Assembly: GCF_004323735.1 (NCBI RefSeq)
Contig: NZ_CP036455.1
Span: forward strand, 5,079,101 to 5,143,100
Length of the DNA: 64,000 nt
Direction of reading: 5' to 3'
Origin: Streptomonospora litoralis
GTDB lineage: Bacteria > Actinomycetota > Actinomycetes > Streptosporangiales > Streptosporangiaceae
Below are positions 10,459-18,981 of this stretch, in pieces. The translations under genes were made by a program, and so were the position numbers. The notes beneath the pieces are model-generated. The model worked only from the letters and a program-made list of their open reading frames with translations. It had not been told where the DNA came from and made no database searches. Numbering within the stretch: the stretch's first letter is position 1; each line of letters begins with the position of its first letter.

Positions 10459-11695
10459 GGCTGACGTCCTCCGTGGCGGGTGTGGGGCGCGGGATCTTGT
10501 GGGAGTGCAGGAGACGGCCGGTGCTCTGCACGGTTATGGATCGGGGTGGCAGGTCGAGGCGGTCGGCCGCCCGCGTGCGCAGGGCGGCGATACGTGCGGG
10601 GTCGGTGCGGCCGTGCAGACGGATGCGCACGTGCCCGGGGGTCGGGTGGTGGATGTAGGCGCTTCGGGTGCCCAGGAGAGGCCCGATGTGGTCGAGGACG
10701 TCGCGGGGCCAGGCCCCGTTGATCGGGTGGTCGTCGGCGCGGCCGAGCAGGCGCAGCCGGCCGGAAGCGTCGATGCGGCCGATGTCGGAGGTGACGAGGC
10801 CTCCTGGGTGGGGCGGAGGCGTGGAGCCGGCGAGGGGGATGCCGACGACCGGGGTGTGCAGCGCGATGCGGGGGTGGCCGTCGCGTTCGGCGATGCTGGT
10901 CTCGACGTGGGGCATGGCGGTGCCGACGGTGCCCAGTGATCGTTCGTGGGCTTCGCGGTCGAAGTGGGTGAGGCTTCCGGTCTCGGTGAGTCCGTAGCCT
11001 TCGCGCACGTCGGCGATGTGTTCGCGATAGTGGCGGATCGTGGCTGTGGAGAGCGGGGCGCCGCCGGAGTCGATGAGGACGTTCTCGGCGAGTCGCCGGT
11101 GGGGCGGGGCGGCCAGCAGTACGGGGTTGCCCAAGATGATGCAGCGGTCGTGCTCGGAGGCCAGGCGGTCGGCGTCGGCGAAGGCCGCCTGCGGTGAGGC
11201 GGCCAGGTGCAGGCGAGCGCCGAGGTTGGCGGCCAGGCACAGCCCGGCGATGAAGGCGAAGTTGTAGGCGATGGGCAGGTGGGTGACGATGACGCTCGCT
11301 TCGGTGGCGGTGTAGACGTCGGCGTACCAGGTGGCGAGTTGGTCGAGGTGGTGGGCCGTGAAGGCGTAGGCGCGTTCGCTTCCCGTGCTGCCGGAGCTGT
11401 AGAGGGCGACCCGCCAGTCGGTCTCGCCTGCAGGGGCGCCGATCGTGGTCGGTGCGGCCGACAGCGCCGATGCCGGTGGCGTTCTGCGGCCGACGCCGGC
11501 GGGTTGGAGGATGATCGGTTGGCCTTGGGCCAGTGCCCATGCTGTAGCGCAGGCCAGCGCCCGTTGGTCGGTGCCGGAAAGGGCGATCGGCCGGTGTTGC
11601 GGGGTCGTCGGCAGGGTCGAGCCCGTCAGGCGCCGCCCGAGGCCGCGGGCGGATGTGGTGGGGGTGTCGCCGGTGGAGATCGCGAAGTCATGCAT
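10451..11695 (-). CDS. Adenylate-forming ligase (AMP-binding enzyme), small
   Basis: 414 aa, shorter than most ANL enzymes. P-loop-like A3 motif YSSGSTGSERA, A5 motif EGYGLTETG, A7 SDIGRID, A8 RLRLLGRADD and a C-terminal lysine in HKIPRP (A10) are present, so both the AMP-forming core and the catalytic lysine survive. It probably activates a carboxylic acid as an acyl-adenylate. No carrier-protein gene is seen nearby, so the acceptor may be CoA, an amine or a tRNA-linked intermediate (inference). It overlaps the SDR upstream and the methyltransferase downstream, each by 8 bp. Confidence 0.8.
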   Translation of the reverse strand: MHDFAISTGDTPTTSARGLGRRLTGSTLPTTPQHRPIALSGTDQRALACATAWALAQGQPIILQPAGVGRRTPPASALSAAPTTIGAPAGETDWRVALYSSGSTGSERAYAFTAHHLDQLATWYADVYTATEASVIVTHLPIAYNFAFIAGLCLAANLGARLHLAASPQAAFADADRLASEHDRCIILGNPVLLAAPPHRRLAENVLIDSGGAPLSTATIRHYREHIADVREGYGLTETGSLTHFDREAHERSLGTVGTAMPHVETSIAERDGHPRIALHTPVVGIPLAGSTPPPHPGGLVTSDIGRIDASGRLRLLGRADDHPINGAWPRDVLDHIGPLLGTRSAYIHHPTPGHVRIRLHGRTDPARIAALRTRAADRLDLPPRSITVQSTGRLLHSHKIPRPTPATEDVSHG

Positions 11696-12332
11696 GGTGC
11701 CACATCCGCACAGCCGGGGTCGGAGGGGGCGTGGTGAGGAATGCGGTGGCGCACTCGGCCGCGTCGCGTGCCGCGGGCGCGGGTTCGGGTCGGGGTGTGT
11801 CTCGTGGGGTGCCCATGGGGACTCCGATATCGGGCAGGCGCATCAGCAGCAGGGGCATGGCCTCGTCGTCGGCCACCGCGTGGCGTGCGCCGTCTTCCAG
11901 GGCCGCTTTGCTGGCTGCGTAGACGAGTGTGGCCGTGGTGCTGCCTCCGACGACGTCGCTGGAGATGACGGCGACCGGGAGAGGAGACGCCGCGGCTCGG
12001 TGGGTCGCGGCTGCCGCCAGCAGGCGCAGCTGCGACAGGCAGTTGGTCCGCATGCAGGTGTCGAAGTCGCTGTCGGCCAGGTCGGTGAGGCTGCGTCGAC
12101 TGTCGATGCCGGTGGCGAGCACGACGCCGGTGATCGGCGTGGAGACGGCGCTGCAGGCATCGGCTATTCCGCCGTGGGTGGACAGGTCGGCACTGATGAA
12201 GGTGTCGGAGGGGCGCAGCCCCGCGGGGCGGCTGCGCGACACGGCGATGATGCGGGGGAACGCGGGTTCCAGGTGCGCCAGCAGTATTTGGCCCAGCGTT
12301 CCGCTGGCGCCGGAGACGAGGAGTGCCGTCAC
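11688..12332 (-). CDS. Short-chain dehydrogenase/reductase
   Basis: 214 aa. The NAD(P)-binding motif GASGTLG is at the N-terminus, and AVISSDVVGG followed by VYAASKAAL supplies the catalytic Ser and the YxxxK pair. The GTG at 12332 overlaps the stop of the preceding gene by 4 bp (GTGA). A longer frame extends upstream but would bury 130 residues in the neighbour, so the GTG is preferred. It likely reduces or oxidises a carbonyl or alcohol in the product of the four-gene operon. Confidence 0.8.
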   Translation of the reverse strand: MTALLVSGASGTLGQILLAHLEPAFPRIIAVSRSRPAGLRPSDTFISADLSTHGGIADACSAVSTPITGVVLATGIDSRRSLTDLADSDFDTCMRTNCLSQLRLLAAAATHRAAASPLPVAVISSDVVGGSTTATLVYAASKAALEDGARHAVADDEAMPLLLMRLPDIGVPMGTPRDTPRPEPAPAARDAAECATAFLTTPPPTPAVRMWHHA

Positions 12333-14185
12333 TGTTCCCCCTCCAGCACCAGGCGGCCGCTGTGGGCGTTGAAGTGCAGGGTGAGAAGCCGTATCGGCAG
12401 GTCCAGCAGGTCGATGACGGCTCTGACCTTGCCTTGTTGGACCTCGTAATAGTCTTCCAAGACGTTCAGATGCGTGAGGGTTCCGGCGTCGAGGACGGAT
12501 TCGACGAGTCGGCACACGCCGGGATCCGGCGCTTCCGGCGCGGTGACGTCGGTGAACAGCATGTAGAAGCGCTCGAGCCGGCCGATCTTCTCGTCGTGGT
12601 CGCCGGCGGCGTCGAGGATCCGGCAGGCGTGTTCGTGGACGCCGTCGGCGAGGTCGAAGCGCTCGCGGAAGTAGGTGTCGAACCGGGCGGGAGCACTCCG
12701 GTAGACCAGCAGCGCCGTTTCGAAGAAGACGCACCCGGTGGCGTTTTCGCCCGGCACGTCCTCGAACAGCTCGCAGTGGTTGCCGTTGTCCAGGGTCAGG
12801 AACATGTTGTCGCCGCGTCGTCGGCAGCGTTCGGCGAGCCCGAGGGTGTGCAGACGTTGCCAGAGGCCGCAGGCGATGCTGCGGACGATGGGGCTCGACT
12901 CGGCGATGAGGTGCATGGCGGCCTCAGGGAAGTGGCGCTGCAGGAAGGTGCGGTAGTCGGCGGGGCGCAGCTTCACCAGCACGTGGTCGTCGTCGACCAT
13001 CGGGGTGAGTGTCGGCGCGGGCAGACGGTTCCGGTTCAGGGCTTCCACTGCGGCCGCGCCGAGTTGGGCGCCGAGCTCCTGGTCGATGTCGAGATCGCGG
13101 TCGAGGTGGACGTGGCCGCATTCCATGCTCGCGATCTGCGAGCCGCTCCAGGCTGCGAACAGGCGCTGCGCCTGCTCGCGCATGTGCGTCGCCGAGACTG
13201 CGGTCCTGGCCGGCGGGACCAAGGGCGGAGCGACCCATTCTGGCTGGGTCGCTTCGGTGACGGTCAGCCGCCGGTCCGGGTGGAGCCGCACCTTTACGCC
13301 GTGGGCAGTGACGTGTTCCGTGCTGGCGGCGTCGGTGTGGACCCTCGGCAGATGCTGGAGGCACCAGTCGAGGGGCGGCTGGTCGGTGTGGATGAGGTGC
13401 CCACCGGGGTGCGACCACGCGAGGCTGCTCGTTCGGGTGTCAGACGTGGTCTCGACCAGGGCCACGTCGATCCAGGCGCGCACCGGAGTGGCGACGGCAT
13501 AGGCCCACACGGCCAGCGCCGCCTCGGCCGGGGTCAGATACTGCAGCAGTGCGCTGCAGAGGTAGGCGACTTCTTTCCTCGTCCTGCGTCGCGGTGAGGA
13601 CACGCAGAGCAGGAAGTCGCGCTGGGCCGGCAGCCACACCGACGTGTGCGCGGTGAGTTCGTGCTCGGCCATGCGCGGTTCGCGAAGCTGCGGTGCGGGA
13701 CGGCGAGCGCCCCGCTGACTCAGCCGTGAACGCACCACGATGAGCAGTTCAGACAGGACCTTGAGGTCCTCGGGCATGCGGTCGGAGTTGCGCAGGCGAC
13801 GGACCGCCTGATCGGCGTCGGTATCGTCCAGGCCGAGCGAGCCGATGTCCACGATCCGGGAGAAGTGCACGAGTTCCTGCTGCAGCTCGCTGGCCGCAGC
13901 GACCTCCAGCAGCGGTGCCCGCCCCGTCTCCAGGAACGCGGCCAGCACATCGACCGCGTCGTCGGTACCGGTCGACGGTGCCCGCAGGGTTTGCCAGCAG
14001 TCGCGGGGCACCGCGTCGCCATGCAGGAACAGCAGAGCCGACACCCGGGCCAGGAGCCGCCGGAAGGCGGCATCGACCTCGGCGTCCGGCAGCTCGCGGG
14101 TCGTGCGGTGTTCCAGGGCGGAGTAGGCCGCCAGCAGTTCCCGCTGGAGCCCGCTCCCCGCCCGATACGTAGAACTCTTGATCAT
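12329..14185 (-). CDS. Protein of unknown function, first gene of the biosynthetic operon
   Basis: 618 aa and soluble (no signal peptide or membrane segment). The ATG at 14185 is preceded by GAGGGGCGAGG, a good ribosome site. I recognise no family. Visible features: a helical, leucine-rich N-terminal ~130 residues, a His-rich stretch (HPGGHLIHTDQP), a segment CGHVHLDRDLDID, and a C-terminal half with FLTLDNGNHCELFED and ERFYMLFTDV. Signatures of NIS synthetases and lantibiotic dehydratases were looked for and not found. Its position at the head of an operon with an SDR, a ligase and a methyltransferase suggests the scaffold-forming or condensing step, but this is inference. Confidence 0.7.
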   Translation of the reverse strand: MIKSSTYRAGSGLQRELLAAYSALEHRTTRELPDAEVDAAFRRLLARVSALLFLHGDAVPRDCWQTLRAPSTGTDDAVDVLAAFLETGRAPLLEVAAASELQQELVHFSRIVDIGSLGLDDTDADQAVRRLRNSDRMPEDLKVLSELLIVVRSRLSQRGARRPAPQLREPRMAEHELTAHTSVWLPAQRDFLLCVSSPRRRTRKEVAYLCSALLQYLTPAEAALAVWAYAVATPVRAWIDVALVETTSDTRTSSLAWSHPGGHLIHTDQPPLDWCLQHLPRVHTDAASTEHVTAHGVKVRLHPDRRLTVTEATQPEWVAPPLVPPARTAVSATHMREQAQRLFAAWSGSQIASMECGHVHLDRDLDIDQELGAQLGAAAVEALNRNRLPAPTLTPMVDDDHVLVKLRPADYRTFLQRHFPEAAMHLIAESSPIVRSIACGLWQRLHTLGLAERCRRRGDNMFLTLDNGNHCELFEDVPGENATGCVFFETALLVYRSAPARFDTYFRERFDLADGVHEHACRILDAAGDHDEKIGRLERFYMLFTDVTAPEAPDPGVCRLVESVLDAGTLTHLNVLEDYYEVQQGKVRAVIDLLDLPIRLLTLHFNAHSGRLVLEGEQ

Positions 14186-14291
14186 CCTCGCCCCTCGTCT
14201 AACTCGATGCAGGAGCAGACTAGTCCCGTAAACTAGCAAGGAAAAGGAATAGTTCGCTTACTCGTGCGTGGCGTGGCGGGAGCGGCGGGGC

Positions 14292-15131
14292 TCAGGCGTG
14301 CTCGCGGGCGAGGTCGGCGAGGAAGTCGCGCGCGTGATCGTCGTAGATCGCGCAGTCGGCGAACATCGCGAAGAGCGTGAGGTGGAAGTCCACATCGCGC
14401 GGGTCGGTGAGCATGCGGTGGGTGGTGAAGCTCTCCACCGAGACCTCGCGCTCGTCGCGGACGGTGAACCCGCTCTTGGGGACCTCGGGGACCTGCGTGC
14501 GCCACGGGATCACGCCGATGGAGACGTTGGCCAGCGTGGAGAGGTTGGCGAGGCGGTCCATCTGGGCCGACATCGTCGCCGAGTCCCCGATGCGCCAGCG
14601 CAGAGCCGCCTCGGTGACGACGAAGGAGAATTCGCGCTCGGGGTCGAACAGGCTGGATTGGCGGCTCAGGCGCGCGGCGACCGCTTCGCCCACGTCCACA
14701 CCGGCTTTGGACAGCGGCTGGCTGAAGACCACGCGGGCGTACTCGGCCGTCTGCAGCAGGCCGGGCACCATGCTGGGCTGGAAGGTCCGCACCATGGCGG
14801 TGGCGGTTTCCTTGCGCCGGATGTCCTCCTGGACCCGGTGCAGTCCGCGTTTGCGGAGCATGCTCAGGGAGCGGTAGCGGTCGTTGAGCTGTTCCGCGCG
14901 CACCTCCAGCTCCCGGCGCTTGTGCTCGGGGGCGCGGTAGACATCCAGCAGCAGGCGGACATCGTCGCGTGAGGCGGTGACGCGCCCGGTCTCCACCTTG
15001 GAGACCTTCGACTGGCTCCAGCCGAGGCGCTCGGCCACAGCGGTTCCCGACATACCGACTGCCACGCGGAGCCGGCGCAGTTGCTCGGCCAGCTCCGCGC
15101 GTTCACGCTCGAAGGATTCCGGTGTCGACAT
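14292..15131 (-). CDS. XRE-family regulator with DUF5753
   Basis: 279 aa. The N-terminal helix-turn-helix (AVAERLGWSQSKVSKVETGR) is followed by the DUF5753 sensor domain (FQPSMVPGLLQTAEYAR...). This arrangement is very common in actinomycetes, where such proteins pair with small partners and control development or secondary metabolism. Its ATG overlaps the stop of the DUF6879 gene by 1 bp, and it lies 106 bp upstream of the biosynthetic operon on the same strand, making it the obvious candidate regulator. Confidence 0.9.
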   Translation of the reverse strand: MSTPESFERERAELAEQLRRLRVAVGMSGTAVAERLGWSQSKVSKVETGRVTASRDDVRLLLDVYRAPEHKRRELEVRAEQLNDRYRSLSMLRKRGLHRVQEDIRRKETATAMVRTFQPSMVPGLLQTAEYARVVFSQPLSKAGVDVGEAVAARLSRQSSLFDPEREFSFVVTEAALRWRIGDSATMSAQMDRLANLSTLANVSIGVIPWRTQVPEVPKSGFTVRDEREVSVESFTTHRMLTDPRDVDFHLTLFAMFADCAIYDDHARDFLADLAREHA

Positions 15132-15676
15132 CAGCTCCGGTGGTATTCGGGGTGCGCCTCCCAGTACTCGGTGAAGCCTACGGCGTTGGCCAGAGCAAGA
15201 TCACGCTGGGCGCGGTAGTGGGCGAGGTCGGGAGCACTCAGCAACTCCGGGTGGAGGAACTCGCCGTCGTCGCGGTAGTGCATGAGGACGACGTCGGTGT
15301 CGTCGAAGATCCAGAAGTCCTCGTCGATCAACCCCTCCGGGCGCGGCCGCTCGGCGGTGTCCAGCAGGAAGACCCGGTCCCCGCAGCGGGAGTTGTAGGC
15401 ATAGCCCCACTCCATCTCATAGCGCAGGTAGTCGGTGGGCGGGCCGGTAAAGACGTGCACCCGCGAATAGTCGATGCCGCGGCTGGTCTGCTCCGCCACC
15501 CGCTTCATGTACGGCGTCGGTTCGCGGTCTTTGGGACACGGCTCCCCCGCCAGGTAGGCACGCAGCTTGTCGGCCTCGGAGACGGGGTTGTAGACCGGCA
15601 GCGTCTCCAGGCGGAACACGCTGGAGGTCGCGTTGCGGAACAGCGTCCCGAAGTCGCTGGACTCAAGAACCGGCAT
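15131..15676 (-). CDS. DUF6879 family protein
   Basis: 181 aa, matching the DUF6879 family commonly found next to XRE/DUF5753 regulators: PYMKRVAEQTSRGIDYSRVHV, YLRYEMEWGY and FDDTDVVLMHY are typical. Function is unknown; an accessory role with the regulator is inferred from conserved adjacency. It overlaps the upstream small gene by 14 bp and abuts the regulator. Confidence 0.8.
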   Translation of the reverse strand: MPVLESSDFGTLFRNATSSVFRLETLPVYNPVSEADKLRAYLAGEPCPKDREPTPYMKRVAEQTSRGIDYSRVHVFTGPPTDYLRYEMEWGYAYNSRCGDRVFLLDTAERPRPEGLIDEDFWIFDDTDVVLMHYRDDGEFLHPELLSAPDLAHYRAQRDLALANAVGFTEYWEAHPEYHRS

Positions 15677-15860
15677 CGAAGCTCGTCAGCAGCTCAGCGG
15701 GGACCTCCACGGCGGCCTCGCCGGCCGGCAGCCCCAGCTCGGCCAAGGCGTGGGCATCGCTTACGGCATAGCCCTGCACGACCACCGTCCCTCGGTCCGT
15801 CGCATACAGCGTCGGACAGTTGTCGTCCTCGCATGTCCCACCGATCCTGCGCAACTCCAC
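15663..15860 (-). CDS. Small conserved partner of the DUF6879/XRE pair
   Basis: 65 aa. It begins with a Cys pair (CEDDNCPTLY) followed by ATDRGTVVVQGY, a pattern common in the short protein encoded before DUF6879 genes. It is the first gene of the minus-strand regulatory operon. No enzymatic motif; a regulatory-partner role is inferred. Confidence 0.7.
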   Translation of the reverse strand: MELRRIGGTCEDDNCPTLYATDRGTVVVQGYAVSDAHALAELGLPAGEAAVEVPAELLTSFDAGS

Positions 15861-15895
15861 GTCCGCCTCCTGACTGAGACAACCTCTTCAACACG

Positions 15896-15913
15896 AATAT
15901 TCTTACATGTAAG
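15896..15913. promoter_or_regulatory. Candidate operator: GAATATTC plus CTTACATGTAAG palindromes
   Basis: A perfect 12-bp palindrome CTTACATGTAAG (15902-15913) overlaps the 8-bp palindrome GAATATTC (15896-15903), in an AT-rich pocket 36-53 bp upstream of the first gene of the small protein/DUF6879/XRE operon. The position suits autoregulation by the XRE protein. Confidence 0.45.
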
Positions 15914-16063
15914 TACGGTTCGGGAATAGCCGTGGAGTCAGATCCCGCTCACTGCGTCCTCGATGCACTCGGCGGCAGGTTCCTGGCGCGTCGAGGGCTG
16001 GCCCGCGCAGGCAGTTGCCCGCGGCCGCGTCCCTGCCGGCGTTGGCCTCGCTAGGGTGCCGCT

Positions 16064-16504
16064 ATGGATACACGGGTGACGGGCCTCCTCGTGCACGACG
16101 GGCGCGTGCTGGTGCTCGACCAGGACACCGACGGGCCCCGCAGGTGGAGCCTGCCCGGCGGCCGGGTCGAGGAAGGCGAAACGCTGGACGATGCCCTCAT
16201 GCGCGAGATGCGGGAGGAGACCGGCATCGACGTCGAGGTCGAACGCCTCCTCTATGTCTGCGACCACATCGTCCCGGACAAGGGCGTGCACGTCGTGCAC
16301 ATGACCTTCGAGGTACACCGGGTGGGCGGCACCCTCGGCGACATCGCCGCGAGCATCGACACTCGCCCCATCCGCGGCGCCGAGTTCGTGAAGACGGCAG
16401 AGCTGCGCCAGCTCGGCTTCAGTGAGCGCTTCGTAGAGCTGGTTGAGGACGGATTCCCCGGTGCCGGCTCCTATATGGGGCCGAAATCGGCCATCGGCCT
16501 ATAA
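16064..16504 (+). CDS. NUDIX hydrolase
   Basis: 146 aa with a complete Nudix box: G-x5-E-x7-REMREETGI (GGRVEEGE then DALMREMREETG). It hydrolyses a nucleoside-diphosphate-linked substrate using Mg2+; the substrate is not predictable. A monocistronic gene followed by 166 bases without coding signal before the IS. Unlike the NUDIX relic at 7.4 kb it has no lesion. Confidence 0.85.
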   Translation: MDTRVTGLLVHDGRVLVLDQDTDGPRRWSLPGGRVEEGETLDDALMREMREETGIDVEVERLLYVCDHIVPDKGVHVVHMTFEVHRVGGTLGDIAASIDTRPIRGAEFVKTAELRQLGFSERFVELVEDGFPGAGSYMGPKSAIGL

Positions 16505-16670
16505 CGCAGCGACCAGGAGCACGACGGCTGTACGGGCGCGTTTACTCCTGTGGGACCGTCACCTCGACGGTGCTGCAAAACCGCACGCTATCTACCGCCC
16601 AGACCGCGGGAACGCATCGCTCTTCGCCCACCCACATGCCAGTGCCGAACGAAGCAGGACGGGGTCAGCG

Positions 16671-16691
16671 CCAGGGGTGATTCAAAGTCGT
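16671..16691 (+). repeat. Left terminal inverted repeat of the IS
   Basis: 21 bases identical to the reverse complement of 17947-17967. Confidence 0.95.
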
Positions 16692-16713
16692 TGATCGCCT
16701 CAGTTCTCGCTGG

Positions 16714-17826
16714 TCAGGCGATTCCGATGAGATCGAGCGGGCGGGTGAAGCACGCGTAGGAGACCCACCGGATCGCATCCGGGATGGTCGGGCGTGCCAG
16801 CGCGGAGAGCAGCAGCGCGGCCAGGCTGCGCAGCGCGGCGAGGTTGGCCGGCCCGTGGCCGCTGCGGACCTTGCAGGCGTCCTCGGCGAAGGTGGTGTCG
16901 CGGACATGGTGCAGCGCCTCGATCGCCCAATGGCCGCGCACCAGAGTGCCCAGCCGGGCGGCCCCGGCCCGCTCGGCCTCAAGGCTGGTGACCGCATAGG
17001 CGCAGGTCCACGACACCTTTCCGGTGCGCAGGTCGGTGACGTGGCGGCGGATGCGCACCGCTTGAACCGCGTGGGGGAATCCGAGGCCCTCGATGCTCAG
17101 CGCCTTGACGGTGCGGGTCTCGGCCCGGCCGTGTGCGCGGTGCCGGTCGGTGTCGCCCGTGGGGGCCTGTGCCCACGGCAATCGTGTGACCTGCTCGAAC
17201 AGCGAGGGCTGGTTGCGCTTGACCGTGAGGATGTAGTCGGCCCCGCGCTGCTCGGTGAGGTAGCGGGCGGTGGAGGTCTGGGTGTGCAGCGCGTCGGCGG
17301 TGACCACGGCCCCGCCGATGTCGAGTGGGCCCAGCAGGTCCTGGACGGCGGCGATCTCGCTGGTCTTGTCCGCCACGGGGACCTGGGCGGCGATGCGGCC
17401 GCCGGTATTCAGGGCCGCCAGGACATGGGCGGCCGCCTGACCGGCGGTGGCCGATCCGCGCAGTGTCTTGCCGTCGATGGCCAGGACGGTGGTGGACTCG
17501 GGGCGGGCCAGCGCGGCGACGCTCGCGGGGGCGCAGGCCAGAAGGACCCGGCGGATGGTGGAGGTGCTGGGCGCGGTGCGCACGTCCAGTTCAGGATCGG
17601 TGATGCGGCAGCCCAGGCGGGTGCGGGTGTGGTGAGGCGTGTTGGCGGCCCACTGGCCGATCGCGCGCAGCGAGCGGGATCCGCACAGCAGCGCGCACAG
17701 CGCGATGGCCAGAACGGTGCCGATTTCGTGGCGGATGCCGCGTTCGTCGCGCGGGTCGTCCACGGCGGTGAGGTTTTGGGCGAGGTCGCCGATGGCGGGC
17801 TGGGGCGTGGCAGACTGGTGGGGCAA
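16714..17826 (-). CDS. ISAs1-family transposase
   Basis: 370 aa DDE transposase. The family's N-terminal segment (AVDDPRDERGIRHEIGTVLAIAL), the first catalytic region LAIDGKTLRGS, VVTADALHTQ with the second Asp, ILTVKRNQPSL and the C-terminal RGHWAIEALHHVRDTTFAEDA are all present, so it appears intact. It fills the element between the two inverted repeats. Confidence 0.95.
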   Translation of the reverse strand: MPHQSATPQPAIGDLAQNLTAVDDPRDERGIRHEIGTVLAIALCALLCGSRSLRAIGQWAANTPHHTRTRLGCRITDPELDVRTAPSTSTIRRVLLACAPASVAALARPESTTVLAIDGKTLRGSATAGQAAAHVLAALNTGGRIAAQVPVADKTSEIAAVQDLLGPLDIGGAVVTADALHTQTSTARYLTEQRGADYILTVKRNQPSLFEQVTRLPWAQAPTGDTDRHRAHGRAETRTVKALSIEGLGFPHAVQAVRIRRHVTDLRTGKVSWTCAYAVTSLEAERAGAARLGTLVRGHWAIEALHHVRDTTFAEDACKVRSGHGPANLAALRSLAALLLSALARPTIPDAIRWVSYACFTRPLDLIGIA

Positions 17827-17946
17827 CGGAGTTCCGGTGGAGCCGGAGAGTGATGTCCCCGCGCTTCTACAGGAGCTCCGTTGTTGTATGTCGGCCGATC
17901 GCCGCGATCGTCATGATGCCGTGACCTGCTTCATCGCTCTCACCAG

Positions 17947-17967
17947 ACGACTTTGAATCACCCCTGG
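17947..17967 (-). repeat. Right terminal inverted repeat of the IS
   Basis: 21 bases, exact inverse of the left end at 16671-16691. Confidence 0.95.
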
Positions 17968-17968
17968 C

Positions 17969-18205
17969 TTGCGCTGGCCAGGAGATCCAACCGATAACCA
18001 CGTGAAGAACATGAACTCCGGCCTGCGGAACTTCGCCCCGGGCGTGCAAATGACGATCCGTAACTCCTCCACTCATCAGCTTCAGGGCCTAGATGAGCAA
18101 GCCGCCCTGGAGCGGCTGTCAGCGCTGAGCCTGCTGGCTCAGTGGGTAGACGAATGTGATTTGTTTCAGGCTCCAGATCAGTCCAAGGGTCCAGAAAAGA
18201 CCTGA
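17969..18205 (+). pseudogene. C-terminal fragment of a TIGR02391/Ymh-like protein
   Basis: A 78-codon frame that starts right at the IS edge. GVQMTIRNSSTHQ followed by AALERLSALSLLAQWVDECDL resembles the C-terminal 'RN..aH...EAL..L...SLLAR' region of the phage-related TIGR02391 family. The N-terminal part is missing and is not found on the other side of the IS, so it is a truncated remnant. Confidence 0.4.
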
Positions 18206-18348
18206 CCGGACCTGACCCTGCCGACCGCGCCCTCGCAGGTCACCGCTGCCCTGGCGAGTACGGGCTCCGATGCGGCCGCAAGTTCGTCGGTGTCCCGGCG
18301 TAGCGTCGAGCGCACACCCGAAGGCGGAGTCAGAGCGGGGCGATACCG

Positions 18349-18981
18349 ATGAGCGTGACCGTACACGGGACCCCTGGATGGAGTCTGGAGCACTCCGGAG
18401 GCCAGAGCTACGGACCTAACGCGCGCCGGGGCGCCTTCCACGAGAAACGCGTCGCCCAGGCCCTGGAGCAATGGCTGCGTGGGCGCTCCGACCACTTCCA
18501 CCTATTCCATGACCTAACCGGGTTCGACAAGGCGGGCGGAATCGGCACGAACTCGCCCGACCTGGGCACCACCAACATCGACCATGTCGTGCTGACCGGC
18601 GACAACTGGCTAGTCGTGGACTCCAAGGGGTGCGGCGCGGGAACCCTCGGACTTGACAACCACGGCAAGGGCGTGCTGATCACGGAGGGCGGCACCACTG
18701 TCGCGCAGAAGTGGCTCGACCACAGGCGCTCCTACGCGAGCGCGGGCATCCTCTTCCGTCTTACTGACGGGGTCAAGGGTCAGGCCACCTGGATCGTACC
18801 GGACGCAACGATGCTGCATCCCAGCATCCAGAAGGCGACCTTGACTAAGACGGGCGGTGTAGTGCTGCCGATGCGCGCACTGACCGACGGGTTCTTCGAT
18901 CAGCACTTCCCTGCCCCGCAGGCAGGCGCCGACGCCGAACACGTCTCCTGGCTCACGGAGCACCTGAGCACTCAGTCATAA
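18349..18981 (+). CDS. NERD-like nuclease-related protein
   Basis: 210 aa. The N-terminal half has the nuclease-related (NERD/Mrr-like) pattern: E32 in AFHEKRVAQAL, D78 in NIDHVVLTG and D91-S-K93 in LVVDSKGCG, spaced like a PD-(D/E)xK core. The C-terminal half is a less conserved alpha/beta region. No membrane segment. It lies between an IS-truncated gene and the TcmP gene in a defence-rich stretch, so a DNA-cleaving role is plausible but inferred. Confidence 0.65.
   Translation: MSVTVHGTPGWSLEHSGGQSYGPNARRGAFHEKRVAQALEQWLRGRSDHFHLFHDLTGFDKAGGIGTNSPDLGTTNIDHVVLTGDNWLVVDSKGCGAGTLGLDNHGKGVLITEGGTTVAQKWLDHRRSYASAGILFRLTDGVKGQATWIVPDATMLHPSIQKATLTKTGGVVLPMRALTDGFFDQHFPAPQAGADAEHVSWLTEHLSTQS

Larger units (their letters stand above)
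16670..17968. mobile_element. ISAs1-family insertion sequence
   Basis: About 1.3 kb with one transposase gene between perfect inverted repeats that start CCAGGGGTGATTCAAAGTCG (left 16671-16691, right 17947-17967). The flanking bases show no convincing target duplication. The right end abuts a gene fragment that reads outward, so the IS probably inserted in or next to an older gene. Confidence 0.9.

Noticed and set aside
12329-14185. Assignment of the 618-aa protein as an IucA/IucC synthetase or LanB/PEARL enzyme
   Set aside because: The expected signature motifs (HPxHPxxK type; SPRSTP type) are absent.
16661-17977. Target-site duplication of the ISAs1-family element
   Set aside because: The flanks outside the inverted repeats (GGGTCAGC and TTGCGCTG sides) do not match.
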